A stretch of DNA of 64,000 nt. Origin: Anopheles merus. Taxonomy: Eukaryota; Arthropoda; Insecta; Diptera; Culicidae. Every line of letters starts with the position of its first letter. Positions within the stretch are counted from its first letter, which is position 1. Under the pieces are notes generated by a model. It was not told the origin of the DNA. It ran no database searches and saw nothing but the letters and a program-made list of their open reading frames with translations. Both the position numbers and the translations under genes were made by a program. Positions 26,159 to 40,791 of this stretch are shown in pieces. The stretch is taken from positions 17,572,549-17,636,548 of the forward strand of contig NC_054081.1 in the NCBI RefSeq assembly GCF_017562075.2, written 5' to 3'.

Positions 26159-28581
26159 CAAGCTTCGGTAGTGGTTTGCTGGTGACCGATTTGATTCCGT
26201 AAAAACCTTTACAACTGAACATTCGCAGAGGAAGTCACAGCACAACGCTTTACGAGCAAAAACGACATTCTCAAGACGACTGTAACACCGTCACCTCCAG
26301 CACCATTCCATCCCCTCCCTCTTCCCCAAACTCGCAAGGATGTCGATTTTCGGTCCAAGATGTCACGCCACACGCACGCCGAACAAGCGGAACGGGTGCT
26401 TTACCATAGCTTCCCCATCGAAAGCGAAAGGCAAACAGATTTGCAGTCCACCGAAGACGCCAATAGAAGAGAATAGGTTGTATGTGCTAAGAGTGGCACC
26501 GGGTGCACAACAGTGGAGTGGCGTGCAGTGAAGTGGGATTGCACTTTCCTTGCTCATCTTACTTTCCTCCCCAGCAGTTCCGAACTCCAAACAACTCAGC
26601 CCAGCTGGACAGTGTTTGGAAACGCTTTCTTGCGGATCTACTCGCTTGTTCCCGCGTACTCTCGGGCTACTCTCTCAGCCAACGAAGCAAAGCCAGGGAA
26701 AGATGGATGATAATACCGAAGTTAAATTAAATTTATGCAAAATAGCATACGAGTAGATGAAATTATTATGATTACTATTAGAACTGGTTCGTCCCGGCCT
26801 GCAGAGTCTGGCGGAATCGGGCACCCTGAGAGCTGATAGGTTTGATGGTCCCACTCCCTTTGCTTTCTTCCCGAACAATTTATTCTGATGTGCCCGGACT
26901 CTGGACAACCGGATGGGGCGGTGGATTGCCGCCAATCCCGAGCCCATCCGAACGTTGGTTCGCTTTGCTTTGTCCAGAGGAACTACCGAAACCCCCAACG
27001 TACGTAAGCAGCATGCAAAGAAATTTGAGCTCCGGACAGGAGAGTTCGAAAGTAGTGCAAAGCACAGGAAACTATTTCTTGCGTGCATTCTTGAGCCCGC
27101 CCGGTCAGTCTATTCCGCCGCCGCACTCTGGACCGGAAGCCGGGCGTTGCGGCGAGTAGGCGAACATTCGAGCGGATCCGAGGCGGGAAGAAAGTTTTTC
27201 TTGTGCCCTTGTGCAGCCTTTGTTAAGCTGGAATTAAATTTCAACAAGCGCTGTTCAAACTTACAAGCCCGTCCTAGATTGCCCACCCAAACAGTTTTCC
27301 TACCCCAAACCATCCCCAGGGAAATGGGATGAACTGCTCCAAATCGAAACCTCAAGCAACGAGCAATATCTTAAGCGTACGGCAGTTCATTTCCGGAGGC
27401 TTTTTGGGAAAGTTTTGTTGTTTTAAAAAAAATTGAACAAAAACACGCCTGACGTCCTTTTTTCACGCATGCTGGCGGCGTTTGCATAAATCGTACTGTT
27501 TGCTTTTCATTTCCAATCCGTAGGTAGGCACCATTTACCTATCGGTTTGCACGCATGCATACGAAATGTCTTCCCCTCGGTTAAGAAACTTGCTCCAAGA
27601 TATCCGGATGTACCACGAATAACACACCTCCTATTCTGATCCGCCCGTGTTCTTCGGTATCTTGAGTGCCCTCTTATATTAAGACGTAGTACCTGATTGG
27701 CGTGCAAAGCACATGGTGGTGTAAGAATAAATTAAAAACTTAATTATTTACACTTGTCAGCGCGCACAACCCTGCTGGCTATCCAACAGAGAAAGAAAGA
27801 AAAGGAACAGGAGGAGAAACTACAGGAAAGAAAAACTCCAGTAGGTGACATCTGGAAGGTGACATCCAGAAGGTCTGCCAGCCATATGTACGTGTTGGGT
27901 TGCCTTCAACCAACCACAATCCGAGCCAGTTTGGTTCCGCCGTTCTCGGCTCGGACTGATTAGCAGTTGGTCACTAGACAACTTTCTCAGGTACATTGGA
28001 ATGCGAAAACGAAAAGATGAAATTAAAATTTACTGCTGCTTAGAGCTTGTGGGGTTGGCTCCAGGGCATTGTAAAAGTGACAGTGAAAGCATTGTGATAA
28101 TAAGTGTTAGATACCCTAGAAACTCTATCAAAATCATTATGAGGGTAGTTTAAGAGCAAAAAAAGGTTCCGAACGCATTCAAGCGTGAATTCAATGGATC
28201 ATATTCGTAGAAACTCCAAAGTGCATGGCAATCTCAACATTACTTGCGGTACCCACGCAACAAAAACACACACACCGTGTAATCCAATAATCAATTCGGA
28301 AATGGTTTGCCTGGTTTGCGAGTGGAAAAAACGTCACTTTTGGACCAGGAGCAGGAAGTAAGTCGATCGTTTCAACTAGCTATGTCCACGGAAGGATCTG
28401 GGCTGCAGCAAAACTCTGATTGCATCCGCCCTCAACATACACGGAACCGCTGGTAAACTAAAGCGATAGGAAAATTGAATCAATCCATCCGACTCTTCTT
28501 TGATCTCAGGCCACTGGGCGGCCCGGCGGATGTCGAAGATTCCTGCTCGGGAAGTACCCGTCCGCCTAGGGGCAAACATAC

Positions 28582-28582
<1 letters not shown>

Positions 28583-28628
<46 letters not shown>

Positions 28629-28629
28629 T

Positions 28630-28668
<39 letters not shown>
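28583..28668. repeat. (GA)n microsatellite
   Basis: GA dinucleotides with GGGATA and GGAG interruptions. Confidence 0.9.
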
Positions 28669-30012
28669 TAACAGAGCGCTGGCATATAAACTTTGTCTCC
28701 CATTTTGAAGTTCAAGTTGGTTTTACATTTTATCGTTTTTGTGTTTTGTTCTTGTTGTTGATGTTCTTCTGTAAGAAATTGATTTTAAGTTCTTTTGAAG
28801 ACAGGCACTCCGGACGAGCACCGGACGTCGCTAAACTACTTTGCCGCAGGGAAAGTTATACCCGAGCTTTTCACATCTACGGGTACATCGATTTGAAGAA
28901 ATGTCTCATAAAAATCGTGCCCACCGTCCTCATATGGTTCGATTTGGAACCGTTTGCAAGATATAACGATATAAGATGCACCGTTTTGGTCGCCGCCTTT
29001 GCAGCCCTACCGTTGGTCGCCTTATTAGGTTATTATTATTCACGAGCACGCGCGCACACACGCGACCGATCTTCGATCGCACATCGATGCTCAATCGATG
29101 GAGCGTTTTCCGGCATCGAGGACGACGACGATGTCCACTTATCGCTTATCACTCGCCTTCCTGTCAATCATTCGCCCCTCTAAAGCTGAAACGTTTAAAC
29201 CGAATGGGCTTCCCCGCCAATCACCAGTGTGTGTATATATATATATAAGGCCGTCTGAATACAATTCACCCAAGCACGAGTGCTTCAAATATGATAAAAC
29301 ACGCCCTGCTCCCCTCCCTCCTATTTTCCCCAGTCCCCTACGCATACACCGAGGTGCACCGAGTGTCGGTGCCGGCGAAGCCACCGCACAATGGTACTAG
29401 CATCCGGCATGCTGTGTCAACCGCAGATGACGGCAACCAGGGCCCTAGTAGTGTACGGAAGTGAACTCATACGCCTCTCTTCCACACCATCCGCGCATGG
29501 CGTACATCATCTCCAGGCGGGAGGAGGGGGATGGCCACTCGATTTCGTTTATTTGATCGGCGAATTGATTTCACACACCTGTCAAACGCAGCGGATTCAC
29601 TCCGAAACGCGCTTTCTAGGCATTAATACAGCCCCGGATTTTCAACACGCGCGCACCCCAAAGCGGGTTGATAGCGTCGGACCCAAACCGGCCACAACGG
29701 CTACGACGCAGCGTATCTGCGACACCACTCAACCCCGATTGACTAATGGATTGCCGTTTAATTTGTTTGTCACGCCTTTTTCACGCCGGCAAATCCGGCC
29801 CAGGATGTAGGGTTTCCTCTTGTTTTGCAACGTTTAATTTTGAATCAAAACCAGTTAGCGTGGACTCTTGCAAAGAGCACTCAAGTATTTCAACATCCCA
29901 CACCGTGCAGGGATTGTAGCAATTCCAACGGAATGGGGATGATAACTATGCCTGCCTACCAAACGAAGTTGCCGAGTATAATGTGTCCAAAACGGCACTT
30001 GATGGCACGCGT

Positions 30013-30014
<2 letters not shown>

Positions 30015-30049
<35 letters not shown>
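30015..30049. repeat. (GT)n microsatellite
   Basis: About 17 GT units. Confidence 0.9.
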
Positions 30050-30050
<1 letters not shown>

Positions 30051-31494
30051 TGATATAGCTTTGAAGTACTTCTTGAACACATCTCCCGTAAGTGCCACCC
30101 GTCATGTCTATGCTTTGAACCCTGTTCCTAACTCCAAACCGACATAACCCAATATCCCGAGGCACCGCCAGGGAAGAAGTGGCACTGCCCGTTGCGACTG
30201 TACGTACCAGATTGGTTGTTCCGGCGATACGATTGCAGGTCAAAGGATATGGCATTGCTGATTGCTTTCATCGAATGCTTATGGGTGTCCGGTCTGGGGT
30301 CTGGCTGCTTTTCGCCCGACCATTTTCGGTCGACTTCGAGACGGCTCGTGGTGCATCTTGCTCTGCCGATGCGGATGCACCTTCCAATTGGTGTAGCACT
30401 AACACTCTTCTCCAGGAGAACTCCTGCTGGGGCTCACCATGGCGCTATGTTTATTCTCCCAATCCACCTCGAAACCTCAAAGCAGGCGACCAAGTTATCT
30501 CGGTGATTGTAGATTTGCCGCCTAGCTTCGGCACCAGCAACGGCACAGGATTATCAGTGTCAGTGGATATTGCGTTATAAACGCAAACCATACGACTGAT
30601 GCTACCACACCTCCTCCGTAACCACCGCAATATGCTGACACTTTCGGGAGACGCTTCTGAGATGCTACTGCTGCGTTGCCGGTTGACCGATCCCATCGCG
30701 CGTGTGTAAGCTTTGTACACTGTCTGCTCTCGTAATAACTGCTGTTAATTAACTGCTGTAACATTACACCGTACCCGGGGCCCGGTAGGCCGTCGTCGTC
30801 GTCGTCGTCTTAGGCGGTTAGTGCCAGTAGACAGGCAAAAGGCTGCCACGTGCAGCTTGCTAGATAGTAACAATTCACCACCGACAAAACCGACTGGTCA
30901 ATATGCGCTTCAGAGCTGATCCCTCTGTACCTCCTCCGAGAAGGTACCAGGCAGACGGGTGGTGCCGAAACCAGATTAGATTTCAGAAATTTCCGGAGCT
31001 GTGATTAGCCCGGCCTATTGGATTATCGAGTGCTGCGTCCGAGGGCAGTACACATTACCAGCGGTGGAATCGAATATCCGGATGTTTGACGGCGCTATGC
31101 CATTTTAATCACCATGTTAATTACCCTATAATTGAATAGTAAAAAGCTTACTCAAATAATTACTGCCATCAGGCAAATTTTTACGTTATTCGAATGATTC
31201 GTTCTTGGTTTTCCTGCAAAGAAAACAATATGATATATTTAAACAAAAAGGTAGCAAAATAAGGGAAGCAAAAATTCAAATAGCTTTCCCATTCCCATTT
31301 ACCCATACGCCATTCGGGTGGATTTAAATAGTAACATTAAATTATCACCATTGCTCACCATTTGGTTTGCTTTTCTGCTGGTAGAGTTAAATCAGTTTTA
31401 TTGAGTTCAATTTTTAAGGTTTGCGTGTTAATTCCTCCGCATTCGCTTTACACAACTCACTGTCCTTCACCGCTTCCCCGTAGCACTGACCTGT

Positions 31495-33308
<1,814 letters not shown>

Positions 33309-33590
33309 CTACTCCGAGGGCGTCAGGTCGCGCTCCCGCTCGTTTTCTGTAAGAATCTGATGTAGCAGATCGCACACCGGCTCGAACACCTTTTTGCAGC
33401 CGACATTGGTGAGGTTCAGGTAGTCGAACATATCGTGGTGGCTGATCGTTCCGTCGCTCTGTATGAGCCCACTATCGACCGTCACGATCTGTACCTTGTT
33501 GATGCCGATGCACCGTTCGCGCAGCAATCGGTTCACCTGGTCGTTTTTATCTCTTAGCTCGTTCGGCTGCTGCCCACGAGGCAATAGAGT
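33309..33590 (-). CDS. Paf-AHalpha: Paf-AHalpha, exon 3 (last coding exon)
   Basis: The exon starts after a CTTGCAG acceptor and encodes residues 133-225 to a stop at 33309-33311. It carries the last conserved block of the SGNH-hydrolase fold: VQIVTVDSGLIQSDGTISHH, then DMFDYLNLTNVG. In active family members the segment is Asp-x-x-His, the Asp and His of the triad. Here it reads D188-Y-L-N191, so the His is Asn. The Asp is kept. The frame joins exon 2 in phase 0. Confidence 0.92.
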   Translation of the reverse strand, partial: TLLPRGQQPNELRDKNDQVNRLLRERCIGINKVQIVTVDSGLIQSDGTISHHDMFDYLNLTNVGCKKVFEPVCDLLHQILTENERERDLTPSE

Positions 33591-33695
33591 CTGCAAGGCA
33601 ATGGGGAAACGTGATTAGTAATTGCTGCGAATCGACAGTGCGTGTTCAATGCATGTAGTGTTTGGGAATGACACGAAACAGAAGAAAGTAATGTA

Positions 33696-34280
33696 CAGTG
33701 GAACCCCTCATAACGAATACCTCTTATAACGTGTTTTTTACATAACGAGCAAATTTAAATGGTCTCTCATCTCTCATAACGAGTTAAATCTCGCATAATC
33801 ATTCTTGTTCCGAATACATTTGTTGCGAGCTGTTCTGAAATCAAGATCACGATCGGTTAACATTGAGCATTTCTATAATTTCGATTACCGCTCAGGCAAA
33901 TGCGATTTTTAATATAAAACTATTGCCAGGAACAGTGCCGTATAACTGCGCTTCGATACTAGAATTGTATCCAATTGGATGCGTTTCATTTAGTTTCGTA
34001 TGATTACAAGTATGTTGTAAATTTGATGCCAATAAATTAATCGAGATGTTTCTTGCTGAATAATATTTACCTCACACAAATGCTCAACTATGATGAAACT
34101 AAATTATTCTGGAAAAATATGGTAGAGATGACTTGAAGTTTGTTTCCTCTTTTGTCCACCAGCATGATCCTGGTGGAAACGGTAGAGGCGCCAAATCACG
34201 TGTACGAAATATTCAAATCTTCAAAACAGTCAATTTTAGAAAATATTAAAGGATTTAATGCATTGTGCAGGGTTCCACTG
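33696..34280. mobile_element. pogo/Tigger-like MITE, 585 bp
   Basis: Ends CAGTGGAACCCCTCATAACG and, reverse-complemented, CAGTGGAACCCTGCACAATG, flanked by TA on both sides (33694-33695 and 34281-34282). Repeated CATAACGA motifs near the left end are typical of the group. No transposase frame. Confidence 0.8.
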
Positions 34281-34324
34281 TATATCGATACACCTTTGAT
34301 ACATTTGATCCACGAGAAATAACT

Positions 34325-34400
34325 ATACATTGGAACTACGCATAACAAGTTTAATCCGTTCCAGTGCCTTACTCGTTAAACGAAAGACTCTTTATGCGGA
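34325..34400 (+). repeat. Fragment of a related pogo-like element
   Basis: ACATTGGAACTACGCATAAC resembles the left end of the element at 33696. No partner end was found, so it is a solo end or the boundary of a decayed copy. Confidence 0.45.
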
Positions 34401-34861
34401 AGGCTCTTTTCCATCCAACTTGCATGAAAAGTTAAATAATTAGTATGAAAAAATAAATTCAGCATATCAATAGTGCTAATGTAATGGCCATATATGCATC
34501 TGAAAAACTCAACAATGTCTCCATAAATCTTATAATTGGGACAATATGTGTAATTCACTATTTCTTTGTCATTATTATTTATTCATTTTCATCAAAAAGT
34601 GGTCGATTGCTAAAGCCTTTGCTGAAATATTTCTTGAAATTGATTATTGCGATTATTTTATACACGTAATTTGCTTGTGGAGCCACAGTATTATCATGAT
34701 AAGGCTAACTCATAAATCAAATCAATGACATCACAAATCAAATAATCAAATTTGAAACAATATTTCGTCGGTTTGTGTACAGTAAGAGTTTGTTGCTCAG
34801 CTGTTAGACATGTTCTGCTCCACTAAATTTGTTTTTCGACACAATTGAACATTTGTAGTGA

Positions 34862-34908
34862 TTTTTTTTTATTCAGGAGTAACGGTCCAAAAAGGCCGTA
34901 TTGCTTAA
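34862..34908 (-). repeat. SINE-like 3' tail fragment
   Basis: T-run, ATTCAGGAGTAACGG, then AAAGGCCGTATTGCTTAA. Same type as 19305-19340, with GGCC-containing hairpin arms. Confidence 0.4.
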
Positions 34909-35966
34909 TTTGTAGTGATTTTTATCCAGCATAAATTAAAGTTTCAAAGATTGCGATAATTTCATTAGCATACAATTTACAGCACTTGTCAATTTACGAC
35001 ACACTAGCACGCCATACAAATGAATGACACTTTAATAGTTTTATATTAACACGTTCAGCACATGGCGATCCCCAGGGACCGCTAATGATTTTGCCTGAAT
35101 AATTAATAGTCCGCGTACTTTACGGTACTTTAGCCACATGAATATGAATAGCAGCGGTGCACAGGAATAAGAATCATGTTCTATTCTTCGTGTTGAAGAA
35201 TCGTGTTGTATTCATGTATACAATTTACATGAAATGCCAAATAATTGGTGAAAAAGCTTAAAAAGCACACACAATATGCTTCCGTATTATTTTTCCGGAG
35301 TGAAGCTAAAAAAACGTACGTAAAAATGATACCGTTCGAAGCAATTGTGACCAGTGTTGCGAACGGTGACAGTCGTCAACATAAAATTACTTTTTGGAGC
35401 ATCACATTCTAGATTCACGCTTTCATTCGAAAATCACGGAAAAAATATCATTTGACACGATGACATTTTTCTGCTACATTCATTTGACTTTTTGAATTTT
35501 CCGTACTTCAAGTGAACTAGATCTTCATCAACAATGGGTCCTTTTTCGTGTTTTTGCATGAATTTCTATACTTTTGTAAGTGAACACCATTTTCCTGGTT
35601 GATTGAGTGAAAATATCAAGTGATCTAATGGCTAAGTATCGCTAAATTCACGATTAAGCAGTTCTGGCGTCTCATGAAAAATGTCAAATGATATTCATTC
35701 TACATTTTTTGCAATCATGTAATCGCAAAAGCATTGATTGTTATTGCACAAATGATTGTCGCTTTTGGAAAGTCGTGTCATGGTAACCATGAATATCTTG
35801 ATCACAAAATGATTTTGACAACCGCTTACTGCGAATATAAAAAATGTCGACAATTAATAACACTGATTGTGACACATGAGACACATTCAGTTTCCTCTCC
35901 AAAGCAAATTAATCTACCTTAAAATAGTACTAGCATAGATGCTTGCTTTCCAACCTTCATGTAATG

Positions 35967-36255
35967 CAGTGGTCTCCAACCTGTAGTCCGCCGACCACTT
36001 GTGGTTCGTGGCGTTAGCAGACATGGTCCACTCCATTTTTGAGAAAGAAAAGCTCATTACTATACATATCGTGCAACTTTTTCCCACGATCAAGATATTT
36101 TTAACAGGCATGTCTATCATAAGCTTTAAACATATTTTTGATTTAAAACTTTGAACTAATTGTACAAAATATATGCCCGCAATGAATAAGGGCCGCAGGA
36201 TATGCATTTTTTAAGGCCAAGTGGTCCGCGATCCTAAAAAGGTAGGAGAGCACCG
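35967..36255. mobile_element. hAT MITE, 289 bp
   Basis: Left end CAGTGGTCTCCAACCTGTAG and right end, reverse-complemented, CGGTGCTCTCCTACCTTTTT. The flanking 8-mers ATGTAATG and ATATAATG match at 7 of 8. Same style of ends as the MITE at 20202, but a different family member. Confidence 0.8.
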
Positions 36256-36810
36256 ATATAATGTGAAAAATCTATATTTTCTAAATGAGTTTTTCCTGCT
36301 TGCTTGGACCTGACATGAAAAAAATAAACCCCATTTTCTCAAAATAACGAGACTGTGAAGGTATTAGTTATGCTATCTTGTAAATAAATTGTACGTATTA
36401 GAGTTCCTATAATAGTCAATATTCGTTATTCCAGATTCTGCTAACTAAAAAAGGCATTCGTAATGTAGTCCTAATACAAATAATTCCTAGTAATACAGCG
36501 ATAGACAGAGTACGACTTGCGAGCCGCATGTGACTCTCACTCTTATGCGATCCTAAATGGCGGTAATTTTCCCTTTATATCGTTAACCGAATCAACACAC
36601 ATTTTTGTACTTGGTTTTTCCTTTTGGCTTTTTACTTGGAACTCATAGAATATTTCCATATAATTTGGCTCGTCACCGCTGTTCTAAGGAATATTCGCTA
36701 TGTGCAGAGCCTCTCTAATATAATTAGAATATTTGAAATATCACGTTTTCAGCCAAAACATAGTTCATAAATCATTAGGTTAGAATGAATGTAGTATTAT
36801 TACGCACTTA

Positions 36811-36869
36811 GCTACTTATTTTATAAAAAATGTGTTGAATTTCAACACAAATTTTATAAAATAAGTAGC
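36811..36869. repeat. 59-bp near-perfect palindrome
   Basis: Arms of 29 bp around a single central base (36840) match at 27 of 29 positions, from GCTACTTATT to its complement. AT-rich; could extrude as a cruciform or be the remnant of a foldback element. Confidence 0.85.
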
Positions 36870-36925
36870 GATTTGCATTTGCACATTGTTGTAGAAAATT
36901 GTACCCATTTCACAAATGAATCAAA

Positions 36926-36974
36926 GCTAAAAAAATCGCGTAACTTGAGTGTCGCGTAGCTCAGGGAAAGGCTG
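36926..36974 (-). repeat. TA-flanked element end
   Basis: On the minus strand it begins (TA)CAGCCTTTCCCTGAGCTACG, nearly the same as the end of the element at 46058-46463. A partner end was not found. Confidence 0.45.
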
Positions 36975-37111
36975 TATCGCTAGAACTAAATAGTATGTTT
37001 GTCCAGCCTACCATTAATAAAGGTACAAATGAAATGCTCGAATTGTTAGAATAAAGACAATATCTAATCTCATCGCAGAACAGAGATCAAAACAAAACAG
37101 AAAAGAATTAC

Positions 37112-37441
37112 CGGAAGTATTATGTACACATCCGGCAGCTTCTGGCGGATGGTTCGCACCAGCTCGAGAATACCCTCCGTCACCTCCTCCGACGAGTCGC
37201 CGATGTTGTTCGTGCCGGCGTGCAGTACGATCGCTTTCGGGCGCACGTTGTCCAGCTCACCGTTCTGCAGCCGCCACAGTATGTTCTGCGTTCGGTCGGT
37301 GCGTATGCTAAAGTTAAGGCAGTGCATCGGTACAAAATGCTGGTTCCAGTAGTCGGTAAACTGCAACGACTCGAGTATGCAGTCACCGATAAATATTACG
37401 TCCGGGTCCTTCTCCTTGCATTCGGCCACGAATCGTTTGTG
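37112..37441 (-). CDS. Paf-AHalpha: Paf-AHalpha, exon 2 (catalytic-fold exon)
   Basis: This encodes residues 23-132 of a 225-residue protein of the platelet-activating factor acetylhydrolase Ib alpha family, an SGNH-hydrolase fold. Active members deacetylate PAF-like lipids and bind the dynein regulator Lis1. Landmarks are DVIFIGDCILESLQ (block I), LNFSIRTDRTQNILWRLQNG (block II) and IVLHAGTNNIG (block III). Three active-site positions are altered: the GDS nucleophile Ser is Cys43, the block II glycine pair is Arg-Thr, and the triad His in exon 3 is Asn191. Asn of GTNN is kept. From established knowledge the Drosophila homologue also lacks catalytic residues. The protein is therefore probably a non-enzymatic scaffold. 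The splice acceptor is TTTTTTAG and the donor GTAATT, phase 0 at both ends. Confidence 0.93.
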
Positions 37442-37690
37442 CTAAAAAACAGTATGGAAAAACAGAAACAAAGCGTGAGTTTGGCAAGGGAAACGGGATC
37501 TTATCTAAGCGCAAACAAAACAGGTACGGAAAAGGACACCCCTTCCACACAGTCCCAGAGGTTGAGAGAGCGGTTCGGTTGATGGTTGCGGTCATTCAGA
37601 CTAGTGGAGCGTGGATGGAATACCTGCGGGTTGATGGCGAAGGAGAGGGAGGGAGAAGGGGTTCCTTTTTGGTCGTTGTCGACTACTTAC

Positions 37691-37756
37691 GATGCTTAGC
37701 CATCGGTCATCACCGTCCAGGTCTTTGCAAATAGCAGGGAGCGTCGTCGCACTCAT
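37691..37756 (-). CDS. Paf-AHalpha: Paf-AHalpha, exon 1 (start)
   Basis: The ATG at 37756 has a favourable context (GCGACC before ATGA) and opens 22 codons, MSATTLPAICKDLDGDDRWL and SI, before a consensus GTAAGT donor. The family usually starts with a short N-terminus ending in DxRWMS, which this matches. Intron 1 is 249 bp (37442-37690). The total of 22 + 110 + 93 residues equals the usual family length. Confidence 0.9.
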
Positions 37757-39239
37757 GGTCGCTGTACCGTCCTATCGCGTACACTTTTCCCGGACACTGG
37801 GCTGGTCGGGGGCGAGTCGACAGCAGCGCAGACACACCGCAACAAGGCAATGCAGCAGAGACGAAAATCGCTATTATCTGCAGGAGCACAGATCACACGC
37901 ACGCGAAATAAACAAACCGAGCTGTTGAGCGCAAAAATCAACACAATCGCGAGCGAACGCCGCGTCGACGATCCGGTTCTGGACAGAAAACGGCAAGCAC
38001 TCTGATTCTCCGGTCAGCCAAGGAGAAGTTGGGGGAGGGGGTTGAAGACGTTCGCCTCCAACAGCAAACGCTCGTCACAAACGGAGGGAAATGCAGGACA
38101 AATAAAAAAAAAACAACTCTTGGATTGGCCCGTCCGCACTTTCACCTGCTTCGAGCTAATACTAGCCAGTCAAAATGGTACGCGAAGGAAAGCGAACTGT
38201 GCTTCGTTGCTAGCAGAAAGGGGTTGCACTTTCTTTTTTTCTGCTCACGCTTCTCGCTTTCTACCGACTCGTCTTTTGCTTGACCATAAGCTACGTGTGT
38301 GTATGTGTGAAAAGCAGCTGCTTCTATTGTCGCGCGCCCACATACACACATTTTCCGCTGTCAGCCGGATTTGACAGTAAATAGTGCTGTCAGGCGGAGA
38401 TGCGGTAATCGATTGTCAAACGCTCGCTGTGCCATAACAGGTTGCTATAAATTATTTCAAAAATGTACAATATAGTCGTTAATTTTTTAATAACCAATTT
38501 GATGTTTCAAAGTGCATTCCACTCACAAACACTATAAAATAAGCGACAGTGGAATTTCACACAATTCAACAATATCATATAGCATTTGGTTTACATAAAA
38601 AAGTATGCTCGTCTAGCGAATTAGGAATTGAGTTCAAATAATAATATTAAAAGTTTTTTGTCACATCCGACAAAAAATCCAACCAATTCCAAGTTGGTCA
38701 ATCAATGCCTGCAGGTCAAATTATCTCTACTCGGCTTTTCTCAAATGTTGAGTTTCGCATTTTATTTTGGACAAACTAACCATTTTGAAACATCCTCTCA
38801 TAATTAGGGTAACTGTGCCAGTTTTCGGTAGGCTAGTGAAGCTATTTCACAACAACAGCTCACACACCTAGATTTTTTTTATTATTTTTTATGAAAGTTG
38901 CATAATTTTGGTTGATAAACTATCGGAACACATAACGATATTATTTATTTGCCGTTTCAAAGCCTTTTTCACAAAAATTCGTGAAAATGAAAACATTGGT
39001 TCTGCTCCTGTTTTCGGCAGTTTGTTCCTATTTTCTGCAGACTGTGTTCCTATTTTCGGCAACGCAAATACGGATCAAAACATATTTTTTATCAATGTAA
39101 ATAAGTAGAAAAAAAATGTTGTCATATTCCTAAGATTGGTGTTTATTTATTTATTATTAAAATGTCGTGCCTCCATTGCATACATACACAATTACAACTG
39201 ATGTCTTATCAACTATGAGCTCCTAAAATTAGACGTTAT
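37757..39239. other. Upstream region of Paf-AHalpha and AT-rich flank
   Basis: The first 600 bp should hold the 5' UTR and promoter, but I could not fix a TATA box or initiator. From 38820 the sequence contains tandemly related TGTTCCTATTTTCGGCA units (about 39001-39063), probably part of a decayed MITE. No coding sequence was recognised. Confidence 0.45.
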
Positions 39240-40164
39240 CCCAAGTGCCACAATTTCACTAAGCTTAATCCACGCCCAACCCAAGCGAAATTTTTCGGGG
39301 ATAATGAAGACAAACTCATGCCATCTCTATCTATTCATCAGCCCTACTCTCTCACACGCATCGATGAACTTTTACACATCTCTTTGTTCATTGTACAGGC
39401 GGCTTGGGTCCCCGAGATACACCCCTACCAGCATTAAACGGCTTTGAAGGCATTCAGAAGGCATTTAAGGCCTTAGTTGCCTTAGAAGGCGAATAAAGAT
39501 TTCAACCGAAACTTTCACGGCTGTAACGGGTTCTCTTCGAAATCTTTCAACTTTTTGATTCAAGGAGAACAGATAGCCCAAGCGCCACAGATTAAGCTTA
39601 AACGACTGGAAAGTTGAATATCCATAGAAAAAAAATGAAAGCTCCACAGCTTCATTGGTTTGATCAATAGATGGCGTATTACAACTCATCATTATATTGC
39701 TATCCTTTTCTTGCAATGTGTTTCGACAAGTTGCATTTTATTATGACCTATATAGCCTTCTAACTTTCTGAGCAAAAATCTATATAAATGGTCGTGTGGT
39801 TAGATACGTGGGTATCAACACCAATGACCATTGCTCAAATCTCACTTGCTTCAGTGCTGGTGGTTTCCGTTGGAGTTTAGTATTTAAACAATCGTATCGC
39901 CGTTCTAGTTCTAGCGATGCATAACTTCAATGCGAAACCATACAACAGTACAGAGGAAATGAGAAAGCTCTCCTCCAAGCGATGAAGCTCAACTGGTTGG
40001 GGTATCCCACCAACAGATAGCGCCACCAGCTTTTTTGCTATTTTTAGAATGCATGAGTCGTTTGGCGTCTGCTAAACGAAGTCTTTCTATATTCCGTTTA
40101 GGTAGAGAACTTGAGTCGTTTAGAAGCCGTTTAGTGGTCGTTTAGTGGATTTGTGGCACTTGGG
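39240..40164. mobile_element. Candidate 925-bp foldback-type MITE
   Basis: Ends CCCAAGTGCCACAATTTCAC and, reverse-complemented, CCCAAGTGCCACAAATCCAC. The interior near both ends contains repeated CGTTTAG or GAAGGCATT units. The CCCAA start recalls the 665-bp MITE family (CCCAAATAGCC). A clean target duplication was not seen. A piece of another TA-element end (39396-39430) lies inside it. Confidence 0.55.
39396..39430 (+). repeat. Solo end related to the 40792-41138 MITE
   Basis: (TA)CAGGCGGCTTGGGTCCCCGA then GATACACC matches the reverse-complemented right end of the element at 40792-41138, apart from a short insertion. Confidence 0.5.
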
Positions 40165-40791
40165 AGCTTACCGCCATCTTAGCTTGTTTATATACTGAAT
40201 TTGCACCTGTACCAATGTAACTGTCAAATAGAGCAGTGACAACGCTTTTGGTTCCGAACCGAGAAAGCGTGTGTTCAAATCCAGATTTTTATGATCTTTT
40301 TTCTGCGTTTATTTCTTTTTAAATTATTTTTTTCTTACTATAATTACTTTAAACAAAATTTATGTGAAACGAAATTAAAATAATACCTTTTTAAAAAAAC
40401 ATAATAATAACACTATGTTCACCGTTCATTATCAGGATGGGAAAAATATGTATCTCATTTTTCCTTTTATTTTAGTTATCGAAATGAGTTTGGTATATTA
40501 TCACCTTTCAATGAGTTGGTCTTTAACAACCGAATAATGTAGACCATCTTTAATAAAGTGAAATAGCTCAGAGCTTAACGCAGGAGATCATAACACGTAA
40601 ATCGTGCTATCGAATCCCACGCTCATATCTGGGAACACTACAACAGTGCAGTGCTGAAGACGCTTCATTTCGAAATTTTTCATTGACATATTTCAAAGGC
40701 ATTTAATTACTGCTAAATGCACTGCTGATCGCCTTCAATTCGCCAGCGATTACAAGGCGATTAGAAGGTATTTAACGGAAATTTGCGGGTA

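Larger units (their letters stand above)
33591..37111 (-). other. Paf-AHalpha: Intron 2 of Paf-AHalpha, rich in MITEs
   Basis: Bounded by GTAATT at 37111-37106 and CTTGCAG at 33597-33591. Its 3.5 kb contains a pogo/Tigger-like MITE (33696-34280), a related end (34325-34400), a SINE-like tail (34862-34908), a hAT MITE (35967-36255), a 59-bp palindrome (36811-36869) and a TA-flanked element end (about 36926-36974). No coding exon was recognised inside it. Confidence 0.85.
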
